Below are positions 21,902-34,784 of a DNA stretch of 64,000 nucleotides, piece by piece; the stretch's first letter is position 1; the number at the start of each line of letters is the position of its first letter. The DNA comes from Cephalotus follicularis. Lineage: Eukaryota > Streptophyta > Magnoliopsida > Oxalidales > Cephalotaceae. The notes beneath the pieces are model-generated. The model was not told where the DNA came from. It worked only from the letters and a program-made list of their open reading frames with translations, and ran no database searches. Where the stretch lies: positions 124,001 to 188,000 of the forward strand of contig BDDD01002689.1 of the NCBI GenBank assembly GCA_001972305.1. Reading direction: 5' to 3'. The translations under genes and the position numbers were made by a program.

Positions 21902-22816
21902 TTGGCGTATGTGATTGATCATACGAAAGGTACGCCTAGTATTAAGCAAGTTCCTATTGCATGTGATTTTCCTGACGTATTTCGGGATGATCTTGTTTCT
22001 TTGTCGTCGGAGAGAGATGTGGAGTTCAGTATTGAACTAGTGTCTGGGACTGCTCCTATATCCAAAGCGCCGCATCGAATGGCTCCTGCTGAATTGAAGC
22101 AGTTGAAGACTCAATTACAGGTTTATCTTGATAAGGGCTTCATCAGACCGAGTGTGTCACCGTGGGGAGCACCAGTCTTGTTTGTGAAAAAGAAGGATGG
22201 ATCGATGCGGCTATGCATCGATTACAGGCAGCTGAATCAGGTAACTGTGAAGAACAAGTATCCTCTGCCACATATTGAGGAGTTGTTTGACCAATTGCAA
22301 GGCTCAACTGTATTCTCCAAACCTGTCTTGAGGACAGGTTATCATCAGTTGAGGATCCGGGAAGGTGATGTGGAGAAGACTGCATTTCGAACCAGATATG
22401 GGCATTACGAATTTCTGATACTGCCGTTTGGTTTGACGAATACTCCTGCAGCCTTTATATGTTTGATGAGCAAAGTATTCCAACCCTATCTTGACTAGTT
22501 TGTCATTATATTCTTAGACGACATCCTGATTTATTTGAGAAGTATTGAGGAGCACATGCAGCATTTGATGATTGTGTTGCAGACATTGCGGAAGGAACAG
22601 TTATTCGCCAAATTCAGCAAGTGCGAGTTTTGGCTGGATCATGTGACTTTCCTAGGTCACATTGTGTCGAGTGAAGGATTGTCGGTGGATCCTTCAAAGA
22701 TAGAGAGTATTGTTGATTGGCCCCAACTGAGGAGTGTTACTGAGGTTCGTAGCTTCTTGGGATTGGCTGGCTACTACTGAAGGTTCATCAAGGGGTTTTC
22801 AAAACTTGCTACACCA
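21902..22816 (+). pseudogene. pol: Element B reverse transcriptase
   Basis: Long open stretch with [37 protein letters not shown] and [18 protein letters not shown] at 22496-22498 interrupts just before the palm motif FLDDILIY (about 22510-22535). A second stop (TGA, 22778-22780) follows LGLAGYY. Confidence 0.92.
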
Positions 22817-23527
22817 TTGACACGGTTGACTCAGAAGAAGTCAAGTTTTGTATGGGATGATTCCTGGGAGGCAAGTTTCAAAGAGTTGAAGAGTCAGTTG
22901 ATTTCGGCTCCAGTGTTGGCATTACCGGAGGGTAATGAGGATTTAACTGCGTATACTGATGCTTCTGGGAAGGGATTAGGATGCATTCTTATGCAACATG
23001 GTAGGGTGATCGCATACTCATTGAGAAAGTTGAATCCGTACGAAGAAAATTATCCCATACACGATCTTGAATTGGCAGCCATAGTATTCGCATTGCAGAA
23101 ATGGAGACACTATCTCTATGGCGCTCAATTTGAGATCTTCACGAACAATAAGAGCTTAAAGTATTTATTTTCCCAGAAGGAGCTCAACATGAGACAGAGA
23201 CGATGGGTGGAGTTCTTTAATGATTATAACTGCAACATTCAATACCACCCAGGAAAGGCGAATGTAGTGGCGGATGCGCTGAGTCGCAAGGCAGTGATTG
23301 TTGGTGCAATGGTTTCACAGTGGAAGCTATTGGTGGAATTTCAGAGATGGAATCCGTTCATGGTTTCCCGAGGAGTTATTGTGGCAAATCTTAGAGAACA
23401 ACCGGAACTTCTGGAGCGTATTCTGTCTGCTCAATTCAGTGACACTGAGTTATGGAGTAGTTGTGAGAACCTAGACACTGATTCTGAATTCTCTATTTAT
23501 ACTGATGGTATATTGAGGTTCCGATGA
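22817..23527 (+). pseudogene. pol: Element B RNase H
   Basis: TDASGKGLG is kept, and the HDLELAAI helix is intact. The later TDHKS motif reads TNNKS, so one conserved acidic residue is lost. It ends after [10 protein letters not shown] and a connection stretch at a stop near 23525. Confidence 0.9.
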
Positions 23528-24240
23528 AGGATATGTGTTCTGGATGACGAGAGCATCAGAGGTGAACTACTGCAGCAAGCCCACAAGTCAAATTACAGTG
23601 TTCATCTGGGAAGTTCTAAGACGTGGCATGACCTGAAAAGGAACTACTGGTAGAGTGGTATGAAAAGAGAGATTGTTGAATATGTAGCCAGATGTTTGAC
23701 CTATCAGAGAGTGAAGGCTAAACATCAAAAACCTGCAGGACTGCTACAATCGTTACCAGTGCTTGAGTGGAAATGAGAGCATGTGACCATGGACTTCGTG
23801 TCGGGATCGTCGAGGTCACGAAATCAAAATGAAGCAGTGTGAGTTGCAGTGGACAAACTCACTAAGTCCGCTCAATTTCTTCCAATGAACATGACGTATT
23901 CTATTGAGAAGTTGGCTTGATTGTATATCCGGGAGATAGTGAGATTGCATGGAGCACCAGTCAGTATTGTGTGTGATCGTGATGCGAGATTCATTTCAAG
24001 TTTATGGATGAAGTTCCAAACCGCGATGGGAACGACCTTGAACTTCAGTAGTACATTCCACCCACAGACCGACGGACAGTCCGATCGTACTATTTAGACC
24101 CTTGAAGATATGCTGTGGGCTTGTATGATGATTTCGCTGGGAGTTGGGAGGATCATCAGTCATCGATTGAGTTCTCTTACAACAGGAGCTATCACACCAG
24201 CATTGGGATGGCTCCTTATGAATCCTTCTATGGGAGAAAG
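23528..24240 (+). pseudogene. pol: Element B integrase core, catalytic Glu replaced by Asp
   Basis: The zinc region has HKSNYSVH but CLTY in place of CLTC. MDFVSG and VCDRDARF supply two catalytic Asp; the third position reads Asp (TDGQSDR) instead of Glu. Stops are seen near 23653, 23776, 23841, 23919 and 24095. A frame break near 24125 follows. Confidence 0.88.
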
Positions 24241-24830
24241 TGCAGATCGCCTATTTGCTGGGACGGGGTGGGTGAGAAACAAGTGTTGGGACCAGACTTG
24301 GTGCAAGAGACTACTGCTAAAGTGGAAGTGGTCAAGAAGAGGTTACTAGCTGCGCAGAGCCGACAAAGGAGTTACGCCGACATAAAGAGGAGAAAGCTAG
24401 AATTCAAGAAGGGAGATCATGTTTTTCTAACGACTCGCCTTCGAAAGGGATACACCGTTTTGGCCTCAAGGGGAAGTTGGCTCCAAGGAATATTGGACCT
24501 TATGAGATACTGGAGAGAGTGGGGGAAGTGGCATATCAGACTACACTATCGCCCGGTTTGTCGAATGTGCATAACGTATTTCATGTTTCCATGTTACGGA
24601 AATACGTACCCGACCCATCTAACATATTGAGCTACGACCCTGGATTCATCAGTGATAACTTATCTTATGGAGAAATGTCGACGAGGATTGTGGATTGAAG
24701 GGAGAAACTACTGAGGAACAAGACTATTCCTATGCTAAAGGTATTGTGGCAGTTTCACGGGGTCAAGGAAGCAACTTGGGAACGTGAAGTTGAGATGATG
24801 GAAACATTTCCTCACTTGTTCCGGATGTAA
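24241..24830 (+). pseudogene. pol: Element B integrase C-terminus with chromodomain-like tail
   Basis: Contains AAQSRQRSYAD, GDHVFL, a frame break near 24440-24480, then IGPYEILERVGEVAYQT and VHNVFHVSMLRKYVPDPS. After a TGA near 24696 the tail NKTIPMLKVLWQFHG and EATWEREVEMM runs to TAA at 24828-24830. Confidence 0.88.
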
Positions 24831-24856
24831 AATCTAAATTCGACGATGAATTTTCT

Positions 24857-24871
24857 TTAAGGAGGGGGGAA
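24857..24871 (+). other. Element B polypurine tract
   Basis: AAGGAGGGGGGAA directly before the 3' LTR, preceded by GACGATGAATTTTCTTT, the pre-PPT motif. Confidence 0.9.
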
Positions 24872-27456
24872 TGTAATAACCACAATTTCAATTAATGTAT
24901 ATTGTAAACTTGACGAATAAAATATACATTATATTGAGATTTAATGTCTAGTTGTTATATGAATTGTGGTTATTGATTTACTTGGGGGAATAAACTTAAG
25001 TAACCAAAATGAGCACCTAACAGCCAAATGTCACAGGGTAATAGTCGACTGGCTGGTTTATGGAAGAACAGCCAACTATCACAGGGTAACAATCGATTGG
25101 ACTGCCGTAAGTGGACAGTCGACTACCTGCTAAAGACAGTCGACTGGTCGAGCTCAGACAGGTGTCTGTGCACGCCGTGTGAAATAGGGTAGTTGATGAC
25201 ATGTGTTCTAAATGTGTCATGCCGAGTTAAGGAGTACCACCAGCTGTGCAACATGCAAGAGTGGTGATTGCATGTTGTCTATTCCATCTGCAGACCTACA
25301 ACCTACAACACAGAATTGAAAATTGTAAGAAAGGTGCATTTGAGAGAGAGAAAGAGGAAAAGGCTGAATAATGGAGTAAATGAATGAAACGGGAATGGGG
25401 ATATGAATTGGTTTATAACAGATATTGCATGAGTGATTTTCAATGTTAGAAAACAGTGAGGAGAGAGATGTTGAATGAAGGAATTGTTGGAGCTTGCGTG
25501 TTGAAGTTGAGGGTTCAAGGTGTGGCTGAAGCTTGATTCTCCTGGTAAGGTTCCCATGTTGGATTATTGTTGATATATAGTTAAATAGTAGTATATGACA
25601 ACTGATTACGTTCTATAAACCTACTGTTAACATGAAAGGATTGTAAGGAATTGGAGAATTGGTTAAAAGTGGAATTAGAAGATTAGGAGATTATGATAAG
25701 CTACTTATTGATATATGGTCATTATCATGGTTAGATAACAAATAAAACTTACTGTTTTTGATGCATATACCTATAAACATGCAACTATATAGATTAATTG
25801 CTGAGATTGGAGGATTGGTGGAGTGAAAGAGCTTTGGACACTAAAGAGAGAAATCAACTCAATTTGATTTTGGGATAGCATTTGAGGTAGGGGTATTGAC
25901 ATGTTTTTGATGATATAATATGCATAGCATGTCTGGATAATTTCTCTGTAATTGCATGTTATTAATTGGTTTGAATTGGAATTTGAACATGCATACTCTG
26001 TTCTGTTAAACTGTTGCCTGAAGTTTTATGGGCAAAAACAGTCGACTGTTGAGCCTAACAGTCGACTGTTCAATGAAAACAACCGACTGTTAAGGACAAA
26101 CAGTCGATTGCTCAATATAAATAGTCAGCTATTCATATGAACATCCAACTGTTAAGAGACAAATTGCTGATTTTAGTTCCTGTTTAGGCTTAATTGATAT
26201 GGAATTACCCTGGTCTCCACGTGGGATGATTGTAATATTCAATCATGCCCATATGTAGTTACATTAAAGGAATTAAACAACTTATGCTTTTCCTTGTGTG
26301 AATTGTGTAAGATTGATATGGTTGTGCTTTTAACCATTTGTTTGAATCCTTGAACTGCTACTATTTATATTGTTATGCTGCGGTATAATGCTACTGTTAT
26401 AGGTATTATATATCTATTAAGTGTTCATCAACACTATTGTATCACCTAATTTCAAGTATTAAACCAACTAGTACTCTAAGCACAAATATGGATTTAACTA
26501 TGTTTCAAACGAAAACATACTGTCAAACGATTTACTGATTTTCCTCCAATGAGAGGTACCACTACTGTATTGAATACTGTTTCCTCCAAAAGAGAGGTAC
26601 GGTCGCTGAACTGGTAAATGTTTCTAAAAGAAAACAACTACTATATGGCATATTATAGAAATATGTAATATTGCTATTGAATTGATTGAATTGTTTGTCT
26701 ATGTTATTATCGTTAGTCGAGTGATAAGAGACATCACTGCCTACGGGGTGGTCCTATGTGCCAGGAGTTGGCTAGAGCTTCCACCAAACTTATCTGCAAT
26801 GCAAATCCTGATTGTTACTTGCCCGCTAAATGCCGGTAGAATTGTTACCTGATCTATCATCTTCGGAGTGTAGGGTGATAGTTCGGTGGTGCGCAGTTGG
26901 TGCTAGGAGTTAGCGACATGTGACACCCAAACCACTGTATTGATTGATTTTACCCTTGTGCGGTATTCTTGAATTGCATTGTCTATGGCCACTTGGCATG
27001 ACTGCTCATAGATATTGGAATACTTAAATATACATGTTATTTCAAAATAAACTGTCATACATGTTTACATTTATATATTCTTTCTCATGCTTTATTTCTA
27101 CTTAGCCGAGTGAGGACAAAGGCTAACCCCCTACAATTTCAGATTAAGTAAAGGCGTTGGGGCAAGTGCTGCTCAAGCTTCTGAGGAGAGCTTTTATTTT
27201 GTTAAAGTTGTTATTTGCTATGTCTTGTATTGTAATAACGATCATACTCCATTTGTTATTTTCACATTTCATATATGTAAAAGATGACCTGTTGTGTATT
27301 GTGTAAGCACGTAGTATGGGCTGCGTGTGGATAATTATTATAATCCGGCAATGAAATGCTTCCGCTTTTGTTTAATGAATTTTGATTAATGTTGAATTCT
27401 AGATTATTTAACTGATATCTCCATATATGTTGTCTTGTGGTAAACGGGGTGTGACA
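24872..27456 (+). repeat. Element B 3' LTR (2585 bp)
   Basis: Begins TGTAATAACC and ends GGGTGTGACA. It matches 17631-20170 closely, but its arrays hold extra units (25020-25150 and 26036-26150). Candidate intron 25545-27142. Confidence 0.93.
26036..26150 (+). promoter_or_regulatory. Intron-internal AGTCGACTG-type array of B 3' LTR
   Basis: Cores TCGA 26042, TCGA 26062, CCGA 26083, TCGA 26104, TCAG 26125 and a last decayed unit near 26145. Steps are 20, 21, 21, 21 and about 20 bp. The flanks differ between units, so spacing and core are better conserved than the rest. Confidence 0.6.
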
Positions 27457-29972
27457 GATATGACGCCGGCGAAGGTATCGGTCGAACCCCCACAGCCTCT
27501 TGAGCACACCGGACACCATCATCACGCCGGCGAATGGCCCTTCTTGCATGCACGACGTCTTCTTTCCCCGCCAGTGTTGACCGCCATATCTCCCTCTCCG
27601 GTGATTGACACGACAAGACAAGCCCATATTCAGACTCTTGGAATCTAGATGAAGCGAACCCGACCATCCCTGACACTTTGCGATGCCGACAACGCTGATC
27701 AGCGAAAAAGTCAACCGCTATCAAATGGGTTCGTTACGGCCAGTTGTAGCAGCACATTGACAAACGCGCACAATAATCTTGTTCCCCGACCTCCAACGCT
27801 CCAAAGCCCCCATTTCCAGCGTCTGATCGACGACCGCGCGTGACAGACAAGTGCCGGCCAATGGCAGTGCATGATCCCACCCGTGGCAATCTCTGATGGC
27901 TTGTTTCAGACAGTTTTCTGACTCCGTTCTCGGCATAGATGTGATCTATTCTAGTTCCGCGGTGTGATTCTGGCTCTGTGCTCTGTTCCGTCTGCTTTTG
28001 GTAAACTCTGAACTCTGTTCCGTTAAGTTCTGTTTTATCTTTAATTATGTATTTCTGTAGTTGTTTATGTGATATTATGAACTAAACCAGTTTTATGATT
28101 CGGAATTGAATGACCTGGATGACCGCTTGAATTTAGTGAATTCGAAATTATGTTTAAATGAGATTTCTGTGAATTGGACTTAGCAAACCTATCGTTATCT
28201 TATATGGTCATGATCAGTGTACAGAGACCCATGAGTCGATGTTTGATTTTATTTCAAGTCCTTATGAGAACGATTTTATTTATGTTAGATATTTGTAACA
28301 ACCGAGGAGCAGTCTAGAGAATTATCGATATATATTCTTGAGGTTATTTTGGTGATTGCATGAGGTACGGTTTTCTTTTTGTTGATACCCTCCTATTGAT
28401 TTTATTATAGTAAAAAGTTAATTTTACTTTTATGAATAAAGTATGGATATTTGTTTCTTGATACACTCTTATCGATTTTATTAGAGTATAAATTCAGTTT
28501 TATTTTTCGAATAAAATACGGATTCTTCGTTTTGGTTATCATTCGGTTTTATCTTAATTGAATCTGTTTTGTTTTAATGAGATGTACGGATTTTCGCCAT
28601 GGACACCTTCCTACTGATTTTATTGAAATGAATTCAATTTTACTTTCATGGATGTGGTACGGATTTTATCGTCCTTTGGCTATCTTAATATGATTTTGTT
28701 TGAAACAATCCAGTTTCACATTTATGATTAATGTACGGATATTTTCTGCTCTTTGACACACTCTTCGATAAATTCATTTTTGTTTTATGAATGGATGTTC
28801 GTTCCTTGATATGTTTCTTTGGATTTTATGAACTCTGTGTTGATTCGAGTTTTATTATGATTTGGAAAGAAAGTCAGTTTTGACATCTTTACGAAATTAA
28901 ATGTTCCTGGCTTTATAATTTGCTATGATTTATGATATGAGCATCTCTTTTATGGTGAAAATAAATGAGTTGATTTCCGATTATGAAAGTATGTGTTATA
29001 TGAAATAATATCGTTTGATAACGATTTATGGACATGTTTCGGAAAACCTTTTATGTGTTTTAAAATTGATTATGATAATATCAATGTTTTCGAAATGGTG
29101 AAGTACTGAGTTTGTACCCACCTATGGGGCGTAGCATAGGCATGACGTAGGCCTGGCATGGGGACATGACACTTCCGTTACGATGTGATTAGCCTACGCC
29201 GTCTATTTATGTTATGATATCCCATGAGGTGGATTATGGATCCGTTATTTATGATAGAGGCGTATGGATCGATCCTAGGATATGATATGACATATGTGAT
29301 ATGATATGATATGAGAATTGACTTGTGTAGTGCCGTACACTACAATTCTACTTGGCATGTGGAATTAGCGCCTCCCTTGCTTTTATGTGTTTCGATATGT
29401 GATATGTTATGATGCTCAATATGGAACTTTATATTTTGAAATGTATGCTTTATGTTCTGAAAAGTGTGGAACTATATGTTTTGAAATGTATGCTTTATGT
29501 TCTGAAAAATACGTAACTTTTTATTTTGAAATGTATGCTTTCTGAAAGGTATGCTTTATGTTTCGAAAGTTATGGATTTGGTTTACACGAAAATTACTGA
29601 GGTAATTTATAAAGAATGTTTAAACTGTTTTGTTACGTTCTGTAAACTATTTTGTTCAATAAACTGTTTTGATTCGTAACTGTTCTGTTATGATTCTTAA
29701 CTATTCTGTTTTGATTCTTTACTATTTTATTTTGTTTCGCAACTGTTCTATTTTGATTCATAATTGTTCTGTTTTGTTCGTAAACTGTTTTATTATTCTA
29801 TATCCATACTGAGGTTTGCTCAGCCGCGTTTCTATTTTCCATGCGGCATGTTATCAGGTGCATATGGGGAAAGTGTAATGAGAGAGTTACTTTGTGTGTG
29901 AGGATCACTCAGGAGTTTGATTATATCATTTGAATAATAATTTTTGTATGATCATATGTTAACTGCCGTTAT

Positions 29973-31284
29973 TGTCACACCCCATTCCCATAACAACAAT
30001 AAAAGTGGTGGCAACCAACATATAAATCCGGTTTATGCAATTTACCATAAATTTAAAACTTTCAAAATGATTAATAACTTGCGGAAGCATTCAATTATAA
30101 GCCGAATTAACAACGTAACGCGCATCCCATACTACGTGTTACCAAAATATGAAATTTCATTGTTAATTGCCCTCAAACGGAGCATGATTAAAACATGTCA
30201 ATACAGTATTTCATTTAGTTCGGAAATACATCAAGTACGATAAATACATTATCCCAAATTGGTATTGTCGTAAGCCATTATACAATAATCCAGTACAATA
30301 TTCCATCATTACAATAACCAATTGGTACAATACCCAACTGATAATCCTTAACAAGCACGTCTCATCATTCTCTTAAAACACGAGTATGATTATTACAATA
30401 CAATACAATTAAAACAACATTCGGGAAAGAAGCTTCCAACACAGCTTCAGCAACACTTGTCCAATTGCCCCTGCCAATCTGAAATTGTAGGGGGTTAGCC
30501 TTTGTCCTCACTCGGCTATGTATAAATGTAATTTGGGCCCAATGATAATGAATGTCATGTAATGAATGCATTCATGATGCAATACATAATACACTACAAT
30601 ACATATATACGTATATATGTGTATCTATACCAAAGGCACATCCATGCCAAGTAGCCACAATCACCAATCCAACAGTCATGTGCTAGAGGACCAATCCAAT
30701 CAATCCAGCCAATCCAATCAATCCGCTGTTTCTTGCACAAAGGTCAAGCAAACAGTGTTTGTGGGTGCCCTTAGCCATCTCTTGGCCCCTAGGCACACAA
30801 TCCCACCCCTAGTCCTCATGACAGCTCCGTCACGGAACTAGCGCAGCATCAATCCGATCAGTGTGGATGTCCCTAGCCAACTCCTGGCCCCTAGGCGCAC
30901 AATCCCGCCCCTAGTCCTCATGACACCTCCATCACGAAACTAGCGCAGCATCAATCCAAACACAAATATCATTCCAAGGTCAATCCAAAATCAAACCGTT
31001 TCCAAGTAGTTTATAGGTTACAAAATACTGGAATTACTATATTTATTCACAATGTAATCCATCTTTAAAACCATGTTTCAATCCCTTGAAAACACACATT
31101 TATCAAAATATATGTTTTCATTTCAAATAATGATTGTATAAAATCCATCATTCCTCTTTCGAAACTCAACTTTATAAAAGGGAAAACACCATCAAAATTG
31201 GGAATTTTACTATTCTCATAAATTCCATAATAACATTACATTAAAACTGTAATATTACACTGTGTGAAAAACCCGGGCGTGACA
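29973..31284 (-). repeat. Element C 3' LTR, internally deleted (1312 bp)
   Basis: Matches the ends of 34279-37496 but lacks the segment equivalent to about 35455-37358 (near 1.9 kb). The join is at about 31147, between TGTATAAAATC and CATCATTCCTC. The lost part includes the YCGR array, donor and promoter. The acceptor block (about 30479-30520) remains. Confidence 0.92.
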
Positions 31285-31590
31285 TCCACCCCTCCTTCAA
31301 GGAATTTCATCCTCGAAATTAAAACAGCACTAAAACAAAAGAGGGTGACGCTCTCTAATGTCCTTCTCGCGTTCCCAAGTCGCCTCATCGGGTCGATGGA
31401 ACTGCCACTGAACCTTCACCATAGGAATGGTTCGGTTTCTCAATACCTGTGTCTTCCAATCCATAATCTGCACCGGTAACTCCTCTCAAGATAGATCATC
31501 ACGCACAGGAACTGAGTCATTATCCAAGATACGTGTAGGATCTCGGATGTAGCCTCGCAACATCGACGCATGGAAGACATCATGCACACT
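31285..31590 (-). pseudogene. Element C polypurine tract and pol C-terminal remnant
   Basis: The minus-strand purine run CCTTGAAGGAGGGGTGGA abuts the LTR. Beyond it, about 95 codons match the integrase tail of D (57830-58090): a chromodomain-like end with KVQWQF and DEATWE, then a stretch equal to the region before it. At about 31590 homology to pol stops and the cassette begins. Confidence 0.8.
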
Positions 31591-33720
31591 TACATCAATT
31601 CGCAACCAATAGCAAAATGGCTCACGCCATTCCATACTCATATCATTCTAACTCATCTGCTTCAAGCAATTCGTAGTCATACAATCCATAGTCATACGGT
31701 TTACGACCGTACGTTCTGTAATCGTACAATCTATATCCGTTCAATCTGTAACCATACTATATCCATATCACTGGGCTTCCAAGAACCCAACATATCACCT
31801 ATTATTATTCCGCAACTCCAAATAACTCCAATTAGCACTTTTTTAGTTAATCACTTTCAATCTCCCAGCAGTAAGGATCCTGCACTAGTATATCCAGCGC
31901 AGTTCCGCAACAGTCATACGGCAATCATACTCAAAAGTGCTACAAGCTAGAACTTTAAACAATCACATCATGTCAGCGGAATAATCAGTTGAATTCATTT
32001 CAACTCTTATAATCTCCCGAAAATCGGGCATGAAGTATTTGTTTATCGGACTTATGCCACCTGTAAAGAAAACACATTTTATACTCACACTCCCAAAGGA
32101 GGAATCAGTAGTTCACAAATGGGCTCAGCCCTCAACAAACCACAATTTAGATCCGAATCATCATTCTAATATCTCAAGTGATGAATCCATTAAAATCATA
32201 CTCTTAGGATTTCTCGAAATTTAGACATGAAGTATTCGTTTATCGGACTCCATGCCACCTGATAAACCATAGTTTATATGTTTTGGGGTTTAACCATCAT
32301 ATCATCACAATCTACATGATGGGGGCTCTGCCCACACCAGACTACATCTCAACTAAATCCAAATATATCATTTGCATGCGAAGGACAATCATTTCAACAC
32401 CCTCAAATGATGATCATTTCCCATAATATCATACACATGCAAAGGATAGTCATGTCAAGACCTCAAATGATGGGTCTAATCATATCCAACAATATCATAC
32501 ATCGATCAATTTATGCACTGCCACATGCCGGCAGGTCCAATACATCACAACACATATATATTTTCGCACTGCGACAAGTTGGCAGGTCATATAATGTAAA
32601 TACACTGTCCATCTACATCAACTACCTCATACAACCATAGATAAAAGAATATAGATTCTTACCCTGTACTTGGACTGTCAAATCACTAACGCGCCCACCT
32701 GAACCTGACCCACTTCGTTTCAATGAAACAGATCAGCAGCCAATGGCTGTGTACAATATACATATGTAATGAATGCGTGCCCGGGTGTAGCAGATATATG
32801 TGTAATGTCAATCATGTGAGATGCGTACATAGCATAAGCAATATAAACAATGTCATTTCACATCTATATAAGTCATAACACAATACGTCATCAGTAACTA
32901 CCATATACCATCATCCGGGGCCTTTTGTCCCGTATCGACCAATGACCGTGCTATATCCATCCCTTTTCATATCCGTTCACAGTCCATAGCCGTTTACGGT
33001 CCATATCCATTCACAATTCATATCCGTTCACCCTCTACCAGGAATCTAGAGGCTAACAACATATGTAGTTGTCATCTAACGGTCGACTAAATATATATAC
33101 AGTTCCATACCAGCACATATAAGTAGTTTTCCGCCCTATCAGTTCCTTCATAATCTATTTCGAGCATCCATGCAACGCCTATCTATTCGATAACAGTCCA
33201 TTCGACCACTATCCGATCGATATCGACCCATTCGATCACTAACCATTCAATAACGGTCCATACGATCACTAACCGCTCAACAACGGTTCATACGATCGCT
33301 AACTGCTCAACAACGGTTCATACGGCCACTAACCACTCAATAACGGTCCATACAATCGCTAACCACTCAACAACGGTTCAAACGATCACTATCCGTTCAA
33401 CAACGGCCCATAACGATCGCTAACTGCTCAACAACGGTTCATTCGATCATGATACGATCGATACAATACGATACGATCCATGATGATACACTAGCCATTC
33501 GCAATGACCATTCATATTCTATTCCGATCAACCACTAATCGATACGGAAACTTTTTAGACAACACTTTTGCCTCTCGGCTTATCCGATCGACCACTTAGC
33601 CACTACGGCTTATTCGGTCGGTCACTTAGCCATTATGGCTTATCCGGTCGGTCACTTAATCGCTATATGATTCATAGCCCTCACTGTCACTTCATTTGAT
33701 GTATCCCGTAGGATTTCGAG
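31591..33720 (-). other. Non-coding cassette of element C, shared with element A
   Basis: About 2.1 kb without coding content. It has a ~200-bp duplicated module (GATAAACGAATACTTCATG-like on the minus strand, at about 32030 and 32230), runs of TGATATTATTGG-like sequence, and the 30-bp array at 33185-33450. Blocks are collinear with 15701-17261 of element A, read on the opposite strand, although the LTRs of A and C differ. Confidence 0.75.
33185..33450 (-). repeat. 30-bp tandem array in element C
   Basis: Eight to nine units of 30 (once 31) bp built on CGATCACTAACC and CTCAACAACGGTTCATA (plus strand). Degenerate GACCGACCGAATAAGCC-type 30-bp units continue to about 33660. Element A holds more decayed units at 15850-16050. 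Confidence 0.85.
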
Positions 33721-33869
33721 AGGTCTGCCTCCTTGAGGTCAGCCTTCCTCGCAAGTCTTGACTGCTTGGCAGCCTTAATCTCTAGTTTGGAGGCTTAAGC
33801 ATCAGCCTAATCCAAATCGGAATCAAATTCCAAGTAAAATCGGGTAGTTTCACCAAAAGAGGGCTATTG

Positions 33870-34163
33870 GCGTCAACAGCATCCCTTACACATCGGCGTG
33901 ATCACTCTAGGTATCTACGTTCATATCAGGCTCCTTCAAAAATGGGTTCCATCATGCCGCACAACATGGTCAGGAACCATGTGCCTTGGCTATGCTTGTG
34001 CGCACAATTGACGCATATATTCCATCATGTTTGCAGCATTCGTATCCATCTGCTGCTGGAAGTAATCCACTATACGGCTCACAGGGTCCGTTCTGTCATT
34101 TGCTTCCTCAGGAATACTTTCATTAACGGCTCGAGGCCTTCCACGTCTTCTCCTTCCATTCAT
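33870..34163 (-). pseudogene. Element C gag N-terminal remnant
   Basis: Starts at minus-strand ATG 34161-34163 with Arg-rich MNGRRRRGRPRA, then PEEAN and IVDYFQQQMDTNAANMMEYM, matching G1 gag residues 1-60. A stop follows after about 70 codons and the reading decays by 33870. It gives no capsid core. Confidence 0.85.
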
Positions 34164-34262
34164 TTCGTTTCCTTTAAGGAAGATGACGACTAATCATCTC
34201 AAGGAAACAATTGTTAATTGCCAAGGATAGTATCCCAACGATAGCTTATAAAAGGAATATAA

Positions 34263-34274
34263 GCTCTGACACCA
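34263..34274 (-). other. Element C primer binding site
   Basis: On the minus strand TGGTGTCAGAGC, one base from the Met-type consensus, four bases from the LTR at 34279. Confidence 0.9.
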
Positions 34275-34784
34275 CTGTTGTCACACCCCGTTCCCATAAC
34301 AACAATAAAAGTGGTGGCAATCAACATATAAATCCGGCTTATGCAATTTACCATAAATTTAAAACTTTCAAAACGATTAATAACTTGCGAAAGCATTCAA
34401 TTATAAGCCGAATTAACAACGTAACACGCATCCCATACTACGTGTTACCAAAATATGACATTTCATTGTTAATTGCCCTCAAACGGAGCGTGATTAAAAG
34501 ATGTCGATACAATATTTAATTCAGTTCGGAAATACATCAAGTACGATAAATACATTATCCCAAATTGGTATTGTCCAAAGCCATTATACAATAATCCAGT
34601 ACAAGATTCCATCATTACAATAACCAATTGATACAATACCCAACTGATATTCCTTAACAAGCACGTCTCATCATTCTCTTAAAACACGAGTATGATTATT
34701 ACAATACAATACAATTAAAACAACATTTGGGAAAGAAGCTTCCAACACAGCTTCAGCAACACTTTTCCAATTGCCCCTGTCAAT

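Larger units (their letters stand above)
17631..27456 (+). mobile_element. Ty3/gypsy element B, Tekay/Del-like, full-length but broken
   Basis: 9826 bp with paired LTRs (2540 and 2585 bp), PBS, gag, pol and PPT, and an exact 5-bp target duplication gatat at 17626-17630 and 27457-27461. It is inserted in element A's 3' LTR. Its proteins resemble those of G1 and D but are clearly a different family. Many stops and at least two frame breaks. Confidence 0.95.

Noticed and set aside
33867..34193. 108-codon plus-strand open frame
   Set aside because: Antisense shadow of the element C gag start, which shows the Arg-rich gag N-terminus on the minus strand.
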